From positions 2,434,876-2,498,875 of the forward strand of contig OX638380.1 of assembly GCA_951813855.1 (NCBI GenBank): 64,000 bases of DNA, read 5' to 3'. The position numbers were made by a program, and so were the translations under genes. Within the stretch, counting starts at the first letter, position 1. Every line of letters begins with the position of its first letter. The DNA is from an uncultured Verrucomicrobiae bacterium (GTDB taxonomy: Bacteria; Verrucomicrobiota; Verrucomicrobiia; Limisphaerales; AAA164-E04). This document shows, piece by piece, positions 1 through 8,540 of the stretch. Below the pieces are notes generated by a model. The model did no database searches. It was not told the origin of the DNA and saw only the letters and a program-made list of their open reading frames with translations.

Positions 1-442
1 CCAGCTCGTCAAGTTTCTTGAGCAACGTCAATAACGAAGGATGCCTAACAAGGCCTTGAACATTTTCCATCGAAACCAGATCGGGAAGGCCTTCGCCAAT
101 CAAACGAGAGAATTCTTCTACTAATGCACAGTCGTTATTCCGATTGCACCTGGTGTACGCCGAAAAAGGCTGGCAAGGAGCGCACCCGACTAAAGCGGTA
201 ACATCTGCCCCTTCGTAATACGATTCGAAATCGGCAAAGCTGACTTCGCGAATATCGGCCCCCTGAAAAACCACGCCGGGATTGTTCGTTTCGTAGGCAT
301 AACGGCAGGAAACATCGATATCCAACCCGCAAACGACATCGATCCCCGTGGCGCGTAAACCATGCGTTAGTCCGCCTATGCCGCAAAAAACGTCTACCGC
401 TCGAACGACAAGGCTGTTCGAGATTGGTTCCGAATTCAGCAT
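1..442 (-). CDS. DNA (cytosine-5-)methyltransferase, N-terminal part (cut by window edge)
   Basis: Transfers a methyl group from S-adenosylmethionine to C5 of cytosine in DNA. The visible N-terminus carries the family's ordered motifs: motif I DVFCGIGGLTHGL near residue 15, the acidic residue region GLDID, motif IV GCAPCQPFS with the catalytic Cys of the PCQ loop, and the ENV motif as SMENVQG. The chosen ATG is the first after an in-frame TGA, and motif I starts about 14 residues in, as is usual. The C-terminal motifs and the target recognition domain lie outside the window, so the recognised sequence cannot be judged. No restriction endonuclease gene is visible on the near side; a partner could lie beyond the edge. 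Confidence 0.9.
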   Translation of the reverse strand, partial: MLNSEPISNSLVVRAVDVFCGIGGLTHGLRATGIDVVCGLDIDVSCRYAYETNNPGVVFQGADIREVSFADFESYYEGADVTALVGCAPCQPFSAYTRCNRNNDCALVEEFSRLIGEGLPDLVSMENVQGLVRHPSLLTLLKKLDEL

Positions 443-1270
443 GGGTCGAAATTTAGCGGCCGCATGGATGCTAGCTCATCGCACGGAGTTACGGCAGCGC
501 ATAATCCATGAAAGCCAACGCAAGACAAAACCGAAGAAGCACGGCAACGTGTTCGTCTGCCAAGAATCCTCTTTATCGTTTATCACGGCCAGGAATCATT
601 CTATTTCAATCCCTTTCATACCAGACGTTTCGGAATTTTCCAATCGAAATACGTTCACGGCTCGCGAGGGAAAACGAACGACACGACCGCTCTGGCTCTC
701 CGAAATCCCGGCAAAGGCGGCAATCGCCGGAACGATTCTTGGGCTTCGTCCCGCTCTTAAAGAGCTCATCCCGGTCTTATCGCCAAATCTTCCGTTTCAT
801 TCGAATTGGATCTTATAATCCGAATGATAGTTCGCTAGAGAGCACTCTCTGAATTCACATTTTCGACGACCGCTCTCCCCACCCCATACCGGCCATTCCC
901 ACCCGAATCACGCCGGTCGTATTACTTGATTTCTTAGCGAATCGTCTGAGCCCCGGCCTGCTATCTTCTGTCAAACGGGCTCGGCGCCACGCATCGCAAT
1001 CACGCCTGAAAGAAAACCGCACCTGAATCCGGCCGACTCTGGCGACAAGGGTGATTAACCGAAATGTTCGATTCGCTCGCAGGATCCGCCCAAAACTCAG
1101 CTCTCCGTCTGGCTGGAATGCCCGCTTCTCCGCCCTCCCTGTCCCAAGCGCGCCCCAGAAAGCCGAAGACGGGGTTCGGTTTTGACTTTCCCGGCAGCCC
1201 CTATCGGTTTAGGGTGAATTTCACCAGCGCTTCGCCCGAACGCGAACGCAAACGACCCCCGAAACTCGCT
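443..1270. other. Intergenic stretch between methyltransferase and yebC
   Basis: About 830 bases with no convincing gene. Open frames on the plus strand here (348-818 and 508-852) overlap each other, have no recognisable domain and look like chance frames. The base composition is more mixed than in the coding DNA to the right. It should contain the divergent promoters of the methyltransferase gene and yebC, but no strong promoter or terminator was recognised. Confidence 0.6.
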
Positions 1271-1999
1271 ATGTCTGGGCACAGTAAATGGTCGAAAGTC
1301 AAACACTTCAAAGGAGCTTTGGACGCCAAACGAGGAAAGGTCTTTTCCAAACTTTCCCGGGAAATCACCGTAGCCTCCAAAGCAGGCGGTGGCGACCCGA
1401 CCCTCAACGCCCGGCTGCGCATGGTGCTTCTGAAGGCCAAACAGGCCAATATGCCCGCCGATACGATCGAACGGGCCGTCAAAAAAGGAACGGGTAACGA
1501 ACATGGCACCGATTTCGAGGATTTGACCTACGAAATCTACGGTCCCTCGGGCGTGGCGATCATGGTCGAGGCCAGCACCGACAACAAGAACCGCACCGCC
1601 GCCGAAATCCGGCATATCCTAAGCAAAAACGACGGCTCGATCGCTACTTCCGGATCGGTATCCCGCCTCTTCCGCCGCGTCGGGCAAATTGTCGTTGCCC
1701 AGGATAACTCTGAAGAAGACACCTTGATGGAGGTGGCCTTGAACGCCGGAGCCGAAGATTTTCGCACCGTCCCCGACGGTTACGAAATCATCACCGAACC
1801 CGCCTGCTTCGAAACCGTGCACCAAACCGTGGAACAGGCCGGCATCCCTTGCCTCGCCGCCGGGATCGTATGCATGCCGGATTCGCACGTTCCCGTGACG
1901 CCTGAGTCGGCTAACCGGGTTACCCGGCTGCTCGAGTTGCTTGACTCCCATGACGACGTGAAAGATATTTGGACCAACGCCGAACCCAGTCGGAACTAA
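1271..1999 (+). CDS. yebC: YebC/TACO1 family protein
   Basis: Member of the YebC/PmpR/TACO1 family, cytosolic proteins long annotated as transcriptional regulators and more recently linked to relief of ribosome stalling. The start is fixed by the near-invariant N-terminus MSGHSKW, although the frame stays open upstream. The 242-residue length is typical. Other family marks are the GRGKVFSKL-like segment (AKRGKVFSKLSREI), the NARLRM segment, and the TYEIYGPSGVA stretch in the middle domain. A MMPL-type exporter gene starts 58 bases downstream on the same strand, so the two may share a transcript. Confidence 0.95.
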   Translation: MSGHSKWSKVKHFKGALDAKRGKVFSKLSREITVASKAGGGDPTLNARLRMVLLKAKQANMPADTIERAVKKGTGNEHGTDFEDLTYEIYGPSGVAIMVEASTDNKNRTAAEIRHILSKNDGSIATSGSVSRLFRRVGQIVVAQDNSEEDTLMEVALNAGAEDFRTVPDGYEIITEPACFETVHQTVEQAGIPCLAAGIVCMPDSHVPVTPESANRVTRLLELLDSHDDVKDIWTNAEPSRN

Positions 2000-2057
2000 T
2001 CCCGGCAACTCGCCTGCGCCGATTCGGTTCGATGCGCCATCAAACGATCGGAATCAC

Positions 2058-4775
2058 ATGTCGACGACCCTAGCCACCCGCGCTTTGGGACTGCTGGCTA
2101 TCGGCGTATGCCGACATCCCGTCGCCTTCGTTTTGCCGCAAATCCTCCTGTTCGCCGCCGGCGTCGGCTACACTCTCCTGAACCTGGAGTTTCACACCAA
2201 TCGCAACGCGCTGATCGATCCCGACCGGCAATACCATCGAAACTTTCTCGATTATCAGCAAAACTTCGACAGCAAGGACGATATCGTCGTCGTCGTGGAA
2301 AGCGAAGATTCCGAGAAAAACCGGCAGTTCGTCGAACGGCTAGGCGCCCGGTTGGAAAAAGAGCCGAACCTGTTTTCTTCGGTCTTCTACAAAGGCGACC
2401 TCACCTTGCTGGGCGACAAGGCCCTGCTCTATCTGGAAGACGATTCGGCAATCGAGGAAATGCAGCAACGCATCAGCGCTTCGCGGTCGCTCATCGAAAC
2501 CTTCCAGCGCATCGACAGCCTCGAATCCCTGATCAACGAAATCAAGGGACGCTTCCTCTCGGCTCCGGACCAATCCGGCACGAACGCTTCCGACCTGCTC
2601 GACGCCTTGCCCGCCTTGCAACGCGTTCTGACTCAGGCCAACGTCAGCGTCATCCACCGCGGAGTGCCGGGGTCGCCCGGCATCGAGATGCTGTTCGCCG
2701 CCGGATCCAAGGCCCAAAAAAGAAAATACCTCACTTTTGCCGACGGCAAGATTTACCTGCTGACCGCCCGCGCCGTTTCCAAAGAATCCGAGAAACAGGC
2801 CATCACCCGAATCAAGGAACTGGTATCTCAAGTCCAAACCGAGATTTCCGGGATCAACGTCGGGGTCACGGGCCAGAACGTACTGGCCCTGGACGAGATG
2901 CGCCAATCCCAAATCGACACCCTCAAGGCTTCCTGCATCTCGCTGATCCTGGTGATGCTGATCTTTTCGATCTGCTATCGGGAACTCGAAAGGCCGCTCA
3001 AAGCCGTCCTTTGCCTGCTGATCGGCTTGGGGTACACGCTTGGATACACCACCTTGGTAGTCGGACATCTCAATATCCTGACCATCGCCTTCTTGCCTAT
3101 TCTGATCGGGCTAGCCATCGATTTCGGGATCCATTTGCTCACCCGCTTCGAAGAAGAATTGCGTCGGGACACTCCCCGGGAAACCGCGATCACCAAAGCT
3201 CTGGTTCATACCGGCCGGGGGATCTTCACCGGCTGCCTGACTACCGCCGGCGCCTTTTACGCCATGGCGTTCACCGATTTCAAAGGCATCCGGGAAATGG
3301 GATTAATTACCGGCGGCGGTATGTTGCTGACGCTCGTCCCGATGATGACCGTTTACCCCGTCCTGCTCCTCCATGAAAGAAGCGAAATTCAGAAAACTCC
3401 GGCTCGCCCCGCTCGCCGGGTTCGAGCCGTCGTCGAACGCCTTTGGTTGCACCGCCCGCTCCGCACCCTAGCGGCGGCGGTCGTGCTCAGCTTGCTGGCG
3501 GTTTCCCAATTACCTTCCCTTCGTTTCGACTACAACCTGCTCAATATGCAATCGGACGATCTTCCGGCGGTGCTCTTCGAGAAAAAACTGATCCGGGAAG
3601 CCGATAAATCCGTCATCTTCGCCGTCGTGATCGCCGATTCGCTCGAGGAAGCCAAAGCCCTGGAATCCGAGATTCGAACGTTGCCTTCGGTATCGAGTGT
3701 GGAGTCCATGAACCGTTTCTTCGGACAGACGAATCAAATTCACCGGCGGCAACTGATCGAAAAACTCAAGCAGACGGTAGCCGACTTCAAATTCCCCGAA
3801 GGCGAACGCCGAGCCGTCGACTTGGACGGGCTGTCGCATTCCCTGTCCTACTTCCGGAGTTATTTGTCGATGGCCGTCCGAAAAATGGAAGCCTCCGACG
3901 CCGCCGACCCGCGCTTGCCCGTCATCAACGACATCATCGCTACGGCCGAAAACCTGCAACGGAACATGCGCCGCCTCCATCCGGAAGTAGCCAAATCGCA
4001 AATCGCCAATTTCGAACGAATCTTCTTCGAAGACATCCGCCGAACTTTCCGGACCATCGCCAACCAACGCACCGATCAAGATCTGAGCGTGGACGATTTG
4101 CCGGCGAGCCTCCGCAACCGCTTCATCGGCAAAACCGGGCAGCACCTGCTGCAAGTCTACCCCCGCGAAAATATCTGGGAACGCACGCATCAGGAAACGT
4201 TCATCGCCGAATTGAGGGATTTGGTCGCAGGCCGCGACAAACCGCCGATCGTCACCGGCACGCCCGTACAATTATTCGAGTACACCGGCCTGCTCAAAAG
4301 CAGCTACGAGAAAGCCGCTCTCTACGCGCTGGCCGTCATCGCGCTGCTCACCCTGTTCCACTTCCGGTCGCTGTCCACGGTCTTGCTCGCTCTGTTGCCG
4401 GTCGGTATCGGTTCGCTATGGCTGACGGGGACCATGAGCGTCATGGGGATCGCTTTCAATCCGGCGAACATCATGACCCTGCCGCTGGTCATCGGCATCG
4501 GCGTCACCAACGGCATCCATATCCTTAACCGCTACCGGGAAGAAAACCTGACCGGCCTCCTCTCCCGCAGCACGGGCAAGGGCGTTTTGGTTTCCGGCCT
4601 GACGACCATAGCCGGATTCGGCAGCCTGACCTTGGCCCACCACCGGGGCATCGAAAGCCTGGGCTACGTCATGACCATCGGCGTTTTCGCCTGCATGATC
4701 GCCGGACTAACCGTGCTGCCTTGCCTCTTGCAAAGCCTGTCCGACCGCCGCCGGCGCCGGCTCAAAAATTCCTGA
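2058..4775 (+). CDS. MMPL/RND family exporter, HpnN-like
   Basis: A 905-residue inner-membrane transporter with the two-fold RND layout: one N-terminal transmembrane segment, a large periplasmic domain, a block of about five membrane segments (from about residue 290), then the whole arrangement repeated (TM near residue 470, second block from about residue 755). The sequences GLAIDFGIHLLTRF and IGIGVTNGIHILNRY are the equivalent helices of the two halves. It resembles the MMPL proteins grouped with hopanoid-associated HpnN, which move lipids to the outer membrane using the proton gradient. No hopanoid gene is in the window, so lipid export is inference. The 3' end overlaps the convergent PQQ-type gene by 14 bases. 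Confidence 0.85.
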   Translation: MSTTLATRALGLLAIGVCRHPVAFVLPQILLFAAGVGYTLLNLEFHTNRNALIDPDRQYHRNFLDYQQNFDSKDDIVVVVESEDSEKNRQFVERLGARLEKEPNLFSSVFYKGDLTLLGDKALLYLEDDSAIEEMQQRISASRSLIETFQRIDSLESLINEIKGRFLSAPDQSGTNASDLLDALPALQRVLTQANVSVIHRGVPGSPGIEMLFAAGSKAQKRKYLTFADGKIYLLTARAVSKESEKQAITRIKELVSQVQTEISGINVGVTGQNVLALDEMRQSQIDTLKASCISLILVMLIFSICYRELERPLKAVLCLLIGLGYTLGYTTLVVGHLNILTIAFLPILIGLAIDFGIHLLTRFEEELRRDTPRETAITKALVHTGRGIFTGCLTTAGAFYAMAFTDFKGIREMGLITGGGMLLTLVPMMTVYPVLLLHERSEIQKTPARPARRVRAVVERLWLHRPLRTLAAAVVLSLLAVSQLPSLRFDYNLLNMQSDDLPAVLFEKKLIREADKSVIFAVVIADSLEEAKALESEIRTLPSVSSVESMNRFFGQTNQIHRRQLIEKLKQTVADFKFPEGERRAVDLDGLSHSLSYFRSYLSMAVRKMEASDAADPRLPVINDIIATAENLQRNMRRLHPEVAKSQIANFERIFFEDIRRTFRTIANQRTDQDLSVDDLPASLRNRFIGKTGQHLLQVYPRENIWERTHQETFIAELRDLVAGRDKPPIVTGTPVQLFEYTGLLKSSYEKAALYALAVIALLTLFHFRSLSTVLLALLPVGIGSLWLTGTMSVMGIAFNPANIMTLPLVIGIGVTNGIHILNRYREENLTGLLSRSTGKGVLVSGLTTIAGFGSLTLAHHRGIESLGYVMTIGVFACMIAGLTVLPCLLQSLSDRRRRRLKNS

Positions 4776-6120
4776 CTTGCGTGACGATTCGGTACAAATG
4801 CCGATCGGAACGGATGATCAGGCTGCCCCGCGCCATCGCCGGCGAAGCCATACACATCTCGCCCAGGGAATTGACCCGCAGCAACTCGAACCGGTCGCCG
4901 GCCCGGAAGACGTAAGTGTCGCCGTCCTCGCTCAAACAAAATACTTGGTCGTCGTAGGCCCAAGGCGAAGCGGTAAACGCCACGCGGCCGCGAGGATTCA
5001 CTCGTTGCTTCTCGTAGATTTCCTGACCGGTCATAGCGTCGCGGCAACTGAGAAATCCGAAATCCCACAACACGTAGAACCGTTTTTGGTAGAGCAACGG
5101 CGAAGGATTGTAGGGAGCCGCGTTGACTTCCCGCCAAGCCACGAACGGACTCTGTCTCTGGTCTTTTTCCAGGGAAATATCGCCCGAGGCGCCGGGACGA
5201 AGGGCATAAACGGGTTTGTTGACGGGCAACCGGTCCCCGACGTAGCCGGCGCATACGTACAACAAATCGTCTTCCGCAAAAGGAGTCGGGATGCAAATCG
5301 TGGACATGCCGACGAATTCCCAAAGCACCTGCCCCGAAAGATCGTAGGAACGCGTCTTGTTCACTCCCGTCGTGACGATTTCGGTGCGCCGCTCGTTTTT
5401 CCAGATGAACGGAGTCGAGAAATTGCTCGGTTCGTCGCGTTGCTTTCGCCAGATCTCCTGACCGGTGAACTTATCGTAAGCGGCGATATAGGAAGCTCCG
5501 TCTTCCATGTTGTCGTTGACGAGATACAAGCGGTCGCCGTGGAGCACCGGCGAAGAAGAAGTTCCCCAGCCGTAACGGGTCTTGTAAGGCGGCCAGGTTT
5601 TCTTCCAGAGCACTTCCCCGTCGAAATCCAGGCAATAGAGTCCCATGTAGCCGAAATAGACGTAAAGCCGCTCGCCGTCGGCGACCGGGGTTTCGGAGGC
5701 GAAGGTGTTTTTGAGATGGACCGCGCTGTCCGGTTTCCCGGAACGCAGATTCCGAGTCCACAACGGCTTGCCGGAAGTCAGATCGAAACACAGAACCTGC
5801 CAGTGATGGACATCCTGAGGCGGAGTTTCCCGGTTGCCCCCGAAATACAGTCCTTTTTTCGGTTCCTCGACTTGGCCTTCGCTCACCACCGTGGTCAAAA
5901 AAATCCGATCGCCCCAAATCACGGGGGAGGACCAACCCAGTCCCGAAACCGGAACCTTCCACATGACGTTTTCGTCCTGACTCCAAACCGCAGGCAATCC
6001 CGTGCCGTCGGTTCCGATTCCCCTCGAGCCTTCGCCGCGAAACTGAGGCCAATGTTCCTGAGCCGATCCAGCCAACAGGAGCCAACAACCCAAACCGGTG
6101 CCGAGGACGCGTTTTTTCAT
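4762..6120 (-). CDS. Secreted PQQ-binding-like beta-propeller protein
   Basis: A 452-residue protein with a signal peptide (MKKRVLGTGLGCWLLLAGSAQ) followed by repeated blades of the pyrrolo-quinoline-quinone type: GWSSPVIWGDRIFLTT, TRNLRSGKPDSAVH, GTSSSPVLHGDRLYLV and SSPWAYDDQVFCLS. The opening WPQFRGEGSRG motif is very common in secreted PQQ-like proteins of Planctomycetes and Verrucomicrobia. It lacks an obvious dehydrogenase catalytic region, so a scaffold or assembly role similar to BamB is as likely as an enzymatic one. An alternative ATG lies six codons upstream, but the chosen start gives the best signal peptide. Convergent with the MMPL gene and divergent from the PhoD-like gene. Confidence 0.82.
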   Translation of the reverse strand: MKKRVLGTGLGCWLLLAGSAQEHWPQFRGEGSRGIGTDGTGLPAVWSQDENVMWKVPVSGLGWSSPVIWGDRIFLTTVVSEGQVEEPKKGLYFGGNRETPPQDVHHWQVLCFDLTSGKPLWTRNLRSGKPDSAVHLKNTFASETPVADGERLYVYFGYMGLYCLDFDGEVLWKKTWPPYKTRYGWGTSSSPVLHGDRLYLVNDNMEDGASYIAAYDKFTGQEIWRKQRDEPSNFSTPFIWKNERRTEIVTTGVNKTRSYDLSGQVLWEFVGMSTICIPTPFAEDDLLYVCAGYVGDRLPVNKPVYALRPGASGDISLEKDQRQSPFVAWREVNAAPYNPSPLLYQKRFYVLWDFGFLSCRDAMTGQEIYEKQRVNPRGRVAFTASPWAYDDQVFCLSEDGDTYVFRAGDRFELLRVNSLGEMCMASPAMARGSLIIRSDRHLYRIVTQVRNF

Positions 6121-6256
6121 GATGCCAAGTCGCGCCATAGTGAACCCGCCGGCCAGGACAAGCAATCGGGAAATCGATCCGGGCCGTTCGGGCGGCAACT
6201 CGGTTCGCTTTTCCGTCGAGATTGACTTTCGGGACGTTCCCGCTAATCTCGCCGCC

Positions 6257-8179
6257 ATGATCCCTCGACTTCTTTGGACGCTCATCGCCTTGGGGATAAC
6301 GGCCTCGCCGGTCGCCGAAACCGATCGCCCCTTCGGCGACGACTTCCCCAACTTGGACGGCGCGTCCACCGGAGAATGGTGGACGAAACGAACCGCCAAC
6401 GCCGCCGGCAACGCGCAGCGCCGCGCTCCCAAAAATATCATCGACGTCACCGTGCCGCGCGACGAAGTCGTCGCCTTCGCGGTGTACACCCATGATCGGG
6501 GAGTGCTGAAACTAAGCGTTCAACTGTTTCCGCTGCTCGCCGACGAACCTCGCCGGGTCCGGTTGGAATTCCGGAACGAGGGCAACTGGAATCAAGTCGC
6601 CACGGCGTTGGTGACCTATCCCGGATGGAGCGCTCATTTCCGAATCGAAGGCTGGGACAATTCCCGGGACGTGGCCTATCGCGTGCGCCACGGCCGCACG
6701 GCTTCCTTCGAGGGGCTGATCCGCCGCGATCCGGTCGACAAGGAAGAGATCGTCGTAGCATCGCTTTCCTGCAATTCCAGCCGCACCGCCGGACCACGGC
6801 CCCGTATCATCGAAAACATCCTCGCGCAGGATCCCGATCTGCTCTTTTTCGCCGGCGACCAGACCTATCACCATACCCAGCATACCGCCGGCTGGTTGGA
6901 ATTCGGACTGCAATTCCGGGAACTGTTTCGCACGCGCCCCATGATCGCCATTCCGGACGATCACGACGTAGGCCAGGCCAATATTTGGGGCGCCGAAGGC
7001 AAAAAGGCGTCCTCTCCCTCCGGACCCGACGGAGGGTTCTTTTATCCGCCCAAGTACGTCAATATGGTGCAACGCGCCCAAACTTGGCATTTGCCCGATC
7101 CGTTCGATCCCACTCCCATCCGCCGCGGCATCGGCGTCTACTACACCAGCCTGAAGTTAGGCGGGATCGATTTCGCGATTTTGGAAGATCGCAAATTCAA
7201 AACCGGCCCCCAGGGAGTAATCCCGAAAATGGGCCCCCGACCGGATCACATCAACGACCCGAATTACGATCGCCGAGCCGTCGACTTGCCCGAACTCAAA
7301 TTGCTGGGCGAACGTCAGTTACGCTTTCTCCGTCACTGGGGACAGGACTGGACCGGAACTTCCATGAAAGCGGTTCTTTCCCAAACCGCATTTTGCGGAG
7401 CCGTTCATTTGCACGGCAATCCCGACAATCGGCTGCTGGCCGACCTGGACAGCAACGCCTGGCCTCAAACCGGCCGCAACCGCGCCCTCCGGGAAATCCG
7501 GCGGGCTTGGGCGCCTCATCTTTGCGGAGATCAACACCTTTCGGTGGTATTGCAGCACGGAATCGAAACTCATCGCGACGGACCGTTCGGTTTCACCAGT
7601 CCCGCGATAGTCAACACCATCTACGGCCGCTGGTGGCATCCGCTGGACGAAAAACCCGGCAACCGGCCGATCCCGGGCAGTCCCCATCCTTGGACCGGAG
7701 ATTACGAAGACGGACTCGGCAATTACATTACCATGCACACCTACGCCAATCCCGTGGACCGCACCGATCCCGCTCATCGCGCCGACGGCTACGGACTGGT
7801 CAGTTTCAACAAAGTCAACCGAACGATCCGCTTCGAGTGCTGGCCGCGATTCGCCGACCTCTCGCAGGGAGACCGAGCTCAATTCCCCGGGTGGCCCGTC
7901 GTGATCGACATGGCGGACAACGACGGCAGGCAAGCCACTCACCGGTTAGCGGAATTGCGCTTTTCCGGCATCAGCGATCCGGTCGTACAGGTCGTCAAGG
8001 AAAGTACCGGAGACATCCTTTACACCGTTCGTATCCAAGGAACCCGATTCCGGCCGCCCGTATACTCGGAAGGAACCTACACCGTCAACGTCGGCCAAGA
8101 CCGGCCCGACACCCGTTCCTTTACCGGAAACAAGGCGTTAGCCGAAGATAGCCGGGCCGTGCTGAATATCTCGTTCTGA
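6257..8179 (+). CDS. PhoD-like alkaline phosphatase/metallophosphatase, secreted
   Basis: A 640-residue protein starting with a signal peptide (MIPRLLWTLIALGITASPVA). The metallophosphatase core shows SLSCNSSRT, DLLFFAGDQTYHH (metal-binding Asp of the GDQ motif) and MIAIPDDHDVGQ (the DDHD metal site), then LCGDQHLSVVLQHG with the late GDxH-type motif. This is the PhoD fold, which uses Fe and Ca to hydrolyse phosphomonoesters or phosphodiesters, acting outside the inner membrane. Several verrucomicrobial PhoD-like proteins have this longer form. The physiological substrate cannot be told. Divergent from the PQQ-type gene, with about 136 bases between the starts. Confidence 0.85.
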   Translation: MIPRLLWTLIALGITASPVAETDRPFGDDFPNLDGASTGEWWTKRTANAAGNAQRRAPKNIIDVTVPRDEVVAFAVYTHDRGVLKLSVQLFPLLADEPRRVRLEFRNEGNWNQVATALVTYPGWSAHFRIEGWDNSRDVAYRVRHGRTASFEGLIRRDPVDKEEIVVASLSCNSSRTAGPRPRIIENILAQDPDLLFFAGDQTYHHTQHTAGWLEFGLQFRELFRTRPMIAIPDDHDVGQANIWGAEGKKASSPSGPDGGFFYPPKYVNMVQRAQTWHLPDPFDPTPIRRGIGVYYTSLKLGGIDFAILEDRKFKTGPQGVIPKMGPRPDHINDPNYDRRAVDLPELKLLGERQLRFLRHWGQDWTGTSMKAVLSQTAFCGAVHLHGNPDNRLLADLDSNAWPQTGRNRALREIRRAWAPHLCGDQHLSVVLQHGIETHRDGPFGFTSPAIVNTIYGRWWHPLDEKPGNRPIPGSPHPWTGDYEDGLGNYITMHTYANPVDRTDPAHRADGYGLVSFNKVNRTIRFECWPRFADLSQGDRAQFPGWPVVIDMADNDGRQATHRLAELRFSGISDPVVQVVKESTGDILYTVRIQGTRFRPPVYSEGTYTVNVGQDRPDTRSFTGNKALAEDSRAVLNISF

Positions 8180-8540
8180 TTCCCTCGTTTTTTCACGAAG
8201 CGGCAATCCGACACGGCACCGAGGCTCAATCCGCGGGGAAGTACCATCGATACCGTTAGCGTGACGGCCGCACTTCGACGGCCCGGGAAAATCTCTCCGA
8301 ACCGTTGGGCCGCCGAACCGTCACGATTGCGCTCGAAATCAGGCGAAATCAAACGCCAGGGTTCCCGGAACAACGTGGCGGAAACAGCCTTTGATCCGGC
8401 AAAAACCAACCGATCGCTCCCGGTCGATGCCATTGACAATTGCCGGCTGCGATTTAGCATAGGGGCTTGGTTCTACAAACTCTTCGGAGTCATGGAATCG
8501 ATTCCCCCCGGGAATTATCGGATGCCAATAACCTGCCATC
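8180..8540. other. Leader region before the TPR-like gene
   Basis: Some 360 bases without a credible gene. A plus-strand frame at 8261-8572 has no recognisable domain and overlaps the start of the repeat protein. The stretch holds a good promoter candidate (listed separately), and the leader from there to the gene would be roughly 75 bases. Confidence 0.6.
8433..8460 (+). promoter_or_regulatory. Sigma70-type promoter candidate for the TPR-like gene
   Basis: A perfect -35 box TTGACA at 8433-8438 is followed after 16 bases by TAGCAT at 8455-8460, which matches four of six positions of the -10 consensus. Transcription would begin near 8467, upstream of the repeat protein's start. Seen in sequence; activity is inferred. 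Confidence 0.5.

Noticed and set aside
2340..3068. Antisense 242-codon frame in the MMPL gene
   Set aside because: Shadow frame; no domain, and the sense frame is a clear transporter.
6625..8151. A 508-codon frame inside the PhoD-like gene
   Set aside because: Arg/Pro-rich shadow of the real frame, typical of G+C-rich genes; the PhoD frame has all motifs.
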